Assembly: GCF_000469505.1 (NCBI RefSeq)
Contig: NZ_KI272838.1
Location: 1 to 64,000 of the forward strand
DNA: 64,000 nt
Reading direction: 5' to 3'
Source: Leptotrichia sp. oral taxon 215 str. W9775
Lineage (GTDB): Bacteria; Fusobacteriota; Fusobacteriia; Fusobacteriales; Leptotrichiaceae
The notes below the pieces were generated by a model. The model saw only the letters and a program-made list of their open reading frames with translations, ran no database searches and had not been told where the DNA came from. Of this stretch, positions 61,331-64,000 are shown piece after piece. Position numbers and translations under genes: made by a program. The stretch's first letter is position 1, and each line of letters opens with the position of its first letter.

Positions 61331-61480
61331 TTATCTCCCTCCATTATCTTTTACATATTCCTCGGACGGTATCCACTCAATGTTGTCAAGCAGACTATGG
61401 GTGCTTGACCTTATTCTGATAGGCACTCCGTAATCCTTTTCATTTTTTATTATTTTCTTCGGTAATCTGAGTTTTTCCAT
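61331..61480 (-). CDS. Small early phage protein (49 aa)
   Basis: MEKLRLPKKIIKNEKDYGVPIRIRS, then STHSLLDNIEWIPSEEY. It has a TAGGAGGA site and ends just before the start of the next gene. Function unknown; tight packing supports translation. Confidence 0.65.
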   Translation of the reverse strand: MEKLRLPKKIIKNEKDYGVPIRIRSSTHSLLDNIEWIPSEEYVKDNGGR

Positions 61481-61496
61481 CTGTCCTCCTAAAATA

Positions 61497-62627
61497 TTAT
61501 TCTCTTAACGCAAGTGGCATCAGCAGATATATCCACTTACTGTCGGTTTCTCCCCTTACAAGCACTGCATTTCTTTCGTTCGACATTTCCATGACGGTCA
61601 GGCTGTCCTTAGACTTATATAAATAGTCCGCCAGAAATCTTAAGTTCAGTGAGATTTTTAAGTCTTCCCCTGTCTGCACTGTGTCAATTGTGTCTCTGTA
61701 CTCAACGGCAAACCCATCTTTCGCCTTTATTGTCAGCCTGCCTCCCCGGAAGTCAAGTATACCTCCGTTTTTCGCCTCCTTGTTGTATTTCGCAACTGTA
61801 AGCCCTTTTCTGAGCGATACGTGAAATACTTTCGTGTTCAGAAGCACCTTTTTGTCATTTTTTAGTCCCTTGATTATCGTTTTATAATCAGGAAACGAAA
61901 GCTTAACCGGTTCTGTCCGTATGTTGACGCTTCCAAGTCTGAAATTGATTTTTCCACTGATATCCGTCATTACCAACACCGTTTCTTCAACCCCCTGTAT
62001 TTTTGACTTCAGGGCTTTGATTAATCCTTTTACCGCTTTCAAGGGGATACTGGCAGATAATTGCCCCTGAGGTTCCGTTATTTCTGTTTCGCACATGGCC
62101 AGTCTGTAGGTGTCCGTTCCAACGGTTGTAAGTATACTTTCTTCCGTTTCCAGTCTCACACAGTTTACCGCGAAGTTCTCGGGGTCACATGATGCTGAAA
62201 ATTCTACTTTTTCCAAAGCTTCTTTAAGTTCCACTCTTTTTATTTTGAATTTCAACGCTTCTACAGAGTCCTCTTTAAATCCCGGATTGTACTCATTTAA
62301 AGGTATTTCAGACGTGTAATTTTTTGCCGTAATTTTTATTTTGTAATCATAAGCTTTAATTAATATCTCAGTATCAGGAGCCTGTTTTATTGCGGTCTTG
62401 AACATCTTACAAGGTATGGCCACCTTTCCTTCTTCCTCCACATGCCCGTTAATTCTGACTTTTGCACATGTCTCGGAGTCAGAAGTAAAGATTTCAATTC
62501 TGTTATTTCCGTCTGTTCTGATATGGACATACTTAAGATGTTCCATGCATGCCCTCTCGGTGCTTATGAAATTCTCAGCTATTTCGACTGCACCGAGAAG
62601 TTCCTTTTTTAATATTTTTAATTCCAT
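61497..62627 (-). CDS. Phage-encoded DNA polymerase III beta-clamp homologue
   Basis: A 376-aa protein that aligns with DnaN over its whole length: three repeats of the clamp fold, with VGTDTYRLAMCETEI (the usual TDxxRL pattern), IPLKAVKGLIKAL and a final WIYLLMPLALRE like the MPMR(L/I) end. It would hold the phage PolA or host factors on DNA. A phage clamp is uncommon and suggests some independence from host DnaN, or control of it. Confidence 0.9.
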   Translation of the reverse strand: MELKILKKELLGAVEIAENFISTERACMEHLKYVHIRTDGNNRIEIFTSDSETCAKVRINGHVEEEGKVAIPCKMFKTAIKQAPDTEILIKAYDYKIKITAKNYTSEIPLNEYNPGFKEDSVEALKFKIKRVELKEALEKVEFSASCDPENFAVNCVRLETEESILTTVGTDTYRLAMCETEITEPQGQLSASIPLKAVKGLIKALKSKIQGVEETVLVMTDISGKINFRLGSVNIRTEPVKLSFPDYKTIIKGLKNDKKVLLNTKVFHVSLRKGLTVAKYNKEAKNGGILDFRGGRLTIKAKDGFAVEYRDTIDTVQTGEDLKISLNLRFLADYLYKSKDSLTVMEMSNERNAVLVRGETDSKWIYLLMPLALRE

Positions 62628-62651
62628 ATTGATTTTTCCTTTCGTTAGTGC

Positions 62652-62676
62652 TATACTTTTATTGTTATACTTTTAT
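62652..62676. repeat. Direct repeat before the clamp gene
   Basis: TATACTTTTAT occurs at 62652-62662 and at 62666-62676 (14-bp period), in the 50-bp gap upstream of the clamp gene. On the minus strand it gives paired ATAAAAGTATA boxes, which could hold a promoter or a protein-binding site. Confidence 0.4.
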
Positions 62677-62678
62677 AA

Positions 62679-62900
62679 TCAGTCGATATTGCCAGTATCG
62701 GCTTTTTTCTTTTTTAAACCATAATTTTTATTAATATATCTCAATGCTTTTTTCTGATATTTTAATGGGAGTTCTTTAAATTTTCTAAGTAATTCTAATC
62801 CAGCTTCAGGCAAATCATGATATACTTTTATATCTGCATAATGTAATTTCCCGTTGATACCTACTGGTACATTTTTTAAAAGTCTTGTTTCTGTTTTCAT
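62679..62900 (-). CDS. Small basic early phage protein (73 aa)
   Basis: MKTETRLLKNVPVGINGKLHYADIKVYHDLPEAGLELLRKFKEL, then LKYQKKALRYINKNYGLKKKK. Basic and helical at the end; an AAGGTG site precedes it. No family recognised; it may bind nucleic acid. Confidence 0.65.
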   Translation of the reverse strand: MKTETRLLKNVPVGINGKLHYADIKVYHDLPEAGLELLRKFKELPLKYQKKALRYINKNYGLKKKKADTGNID

Positions 62901-62902
62901 TA

Positions 62903-62995
62903 TTAATCACCTTCCTTTCCATCTCTATAAAGTTCATCTAGGATCATATAGTAATCCTCTTCTGTTTCGTAGTAAATTCCTTCAATTTCGGGCAT
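62903..62995 (-). CDS. Very small acidic phage protein (30 aa)
   Basis: MPEIEGIYYETEEDYYMILDELYRDGKEGD, preceded by GGAGAGTGACTAAAA. Its stop is next to the ATG of the 73-aa gene. Small size leaves doubt, but the upstream leader is the same as that of the gene at 63588-63761. Confidence 0.5.
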   Translation of the reverse strand: MPEIEGIYYETEEDYYMILDELYRDGKEGD

Positions 62996-63018
62996 TTTTA
63001 GTCACTCTCCTTTCTTAA

Positions 63019-63591
63019 CTATTCCAATACTCCTGCATATTCATCTAACATCGAATTAAGTTCTTCTTTTTTTACCTGAAAATCTGTAAAAAATGCTGAA
63101 CTTTTTGTAAAATGTTTGTTTTCTTTAGTGTGTAAAAATCCATTTGGAATTAGTAATATGTAAGAGTTTTCTAATTTATCTTCTTTGTTTCTATTTTTCT
63201 CATTTTCTAAAAAAATCACATATAAATCTGCACTTCCGTTGCATCTTGCAGTCCAGTGTCTCGCTTTCGATTCTTTACTTCTGCGACTTCTATAGCACGA
63301 ACTGAATTTTACATCTATTGTTATATTTTTATACATAAAATCATACTTTGGATTATTTACTTGCCAGTACTTGTTAGCATCCACCGCTGTAGGCACAAGC
63401 TTCTGAAAATATTCCTCTGCTTTTCCTCCAAGCCTTGCACTTTCACTTCCATATTTTATTTTATCCTGTATTTTTAATACACCACTTGATAATAGCTTTA
63501 TATGTGCCACTAATGTAGGTAATCCACTTTCTTTTACAGCCTGATGGAAATTCCCGCATTCCTTGTATATTTCCACAATATCTTTTTTCAT
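63019..63591 (-). CDS. PD-(D/E)XK-like phage nuclease candidate
   Basis: A 190-aa protein. Its first 50 residues look like a helix-turn-helix (IVEIYKECGNFHQAVKESGLPTLVAHIKLL). The middle, VDANKYWQVNNPKYDFMYKNITIDVKFSS, has the D-(x)n-DxK spacing of restriction-endonuclease-like folds, followed by basic SRRSKESK. It may be a homing or resolvase-type nuclease. The ATG at 63591 has GGAGGTG. Confidence 0.6.
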   Translation of the reverse strand: MKKDIVEIYKECGNFHQAVKESGLPTLVAHIKLLSSGVLKIQDKIKYGSESARLGGKAEEYFQKLVPTAVDANKYWQVNNPKYDFMYKNITIDVKFSSCYRSRRSKESKARHWTARCNGSADLYVIFLENEKNRNKEDKLENSYILLIPNGFLHTKENKHFTKSSAFFTDFQVKKEELNSMLDEYAGVLE

Positions 63592-63761
63592 TTTTTCACC
63601 TCCAGTCTGTATCCATTTTTTTCCGCTGTTTCCAGCCATTCTTTAAAACTTAGAACCATTAAATTTTTCATACCCAACAAGTTTTTTAAATGCGATTTTA
63701 CAGGATAGAAGAATTTTCTTTCCATAATGAACTTGTTATTTTTATACAAAATATATTTCAT
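63588..63761 (-). CDS. Small basic phage protein (57 aa)
   Basis: MKYILYKNNKFIMERKFFYPV, then LKNLLGMKNLMVLSFKEWLETAEKNGYRLEVKK. Its TGA overlaps the ATG of the nuclease-like gene (ATGA), and GGAGAGTGACTAAAAA precedes it. Function unknown. Confidence 0.65.
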   Translation of the reverse strand: MKYILYKNNKFIMERKFFYPVKSHLKNLLGMKNLMVLSFKEWLETAEKNGYRLEVKK

Positions 63762-63768
63762 TTTTTAG

Positions 63769-64000
63769 TCACTCTCCCTTCTTAATTTTATAGATTTTGT
63801 TCATAACTTTTACTACGTTTAATCCCGTTTTTGTGAGTTCCGAATCCTCGGAAATCAGTCTTCGTCTGTTCAGCATCAGCAGTTCCGCTTTTGATACGAG
63901 TAACAGATTATCAATGCTGAGGTTCAGTTTGTTACCGTCTGCAAATATGATGGAATGTTTCTCCGGAATAGGCCCGTTTACCTCTGCCCAAATAAGCTTA
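63769..64000 (-). CDS. HNH endonuclease-like protein, C-terminal part (partial)
   Basis: The window ends inside this gene; 76 C-terminal residues are visible. LIWAEVNGPIPEKHSIIFADGN is the HNH signature: the His of KHSIIFADGN and the Asn of DGN, with LNLSIDNLLLVSKAELLMLNR after it. Such enzymes in phage early regions may be homing nucleases or help packaging. The first half, with any zinc site, is off-window. Confidence 0.85.
   Translation of the reverse strand, partial: KLIWAEVNGPIPEKHSIIFADGNKLNLSIDNLLLVSKAELLMLNRRRLISEDSELTKTGLNVVKVMNKIYKIKKGE

Overview
The window comes from a low-GC, diderm bacterium, most likely Leptotrichia or another member of Fusobacteriota. That placement is inferred from the AT-rich spacers, a complete Lpt lipopolysaccharide-export set, split accA/accD, asnA and a FomA-like signal peptide at the left edge. 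No rRNA or other phylogenetic marker is present to prove it. Every gene I can support lies on the minus strand, so transcription runs from right to left.

Positions 1-27,000 are core chromosome. From left to right they hold: the start of an exported protein (1-71); six tRNA genes (Glu, CAT, Arg, Lys, Gly, Leu) behind a strong promoter; a fused acyl-CoA synthetase/carrier/acyltransferase; asnA behind three more tRNAs (Arg, Ser, Ser); accA-accD; a long envelope cluster (pseudouridine synthase, rodA, M16 peptidase, lptG, lptF, cvpA, alr); secF-secD; ruvX; alaS; lptB; a giant LptC/LptA-like protein; and mutS. Four copies of a roughly 155-165 bp imperfect palindrome (MITE-like) sit in the large gaps between transcription units.

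From about 27,190 to the right edge is one prophage, visibly richer in G+C than the host part and not complete in this window, since no integrase is seen. Read in the direction of transcription it runs: HNH nuclease, small early genes, sliding clamp, DUF2800 nuclease, DUF2815 ssDNA-binding protein, family A DNA polymerase, VapE-type primase-helicase, a candidate origin, VRR-NUC nuclease, SNF2 helicase, dUTPase, sigma-like late regulator, late promoter with a structured and terminated leader RNA, small and large terminase, portal, MuF head protein, scaffold, major capsid protein, connectors, contractile sheath and tube, tail-assembly chaperone with a canonical -1 frameshift site, tape measure, PBSX-like baseplate genes (XkdP to XkdU types), tail fibre, two wall hydrolases, holin-like genes, terminator. 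It is therefore a complete-looking PBSX/skin-type myovirus and not a tail-only particle.

The most interesting points are these. First, the MuF head protein carries a zincin (HEIGH) domain and a JAB-like (HNHP) domain, with a small overlapping downstream gene that could be its immunity partner. Second, the leftmost prophage gene is a short acidic protein with a tail like that of ADP-ribosyltransferases. Third, a ribbon-helix-helix repressor is flanked by two near-identical promoters with an operator-like palindrome. Fourth, the leader RNA before the terminase genes carries a possible pseudoknot. Fifth, there is an AT-rich, repeat-dense candidate phage origin.
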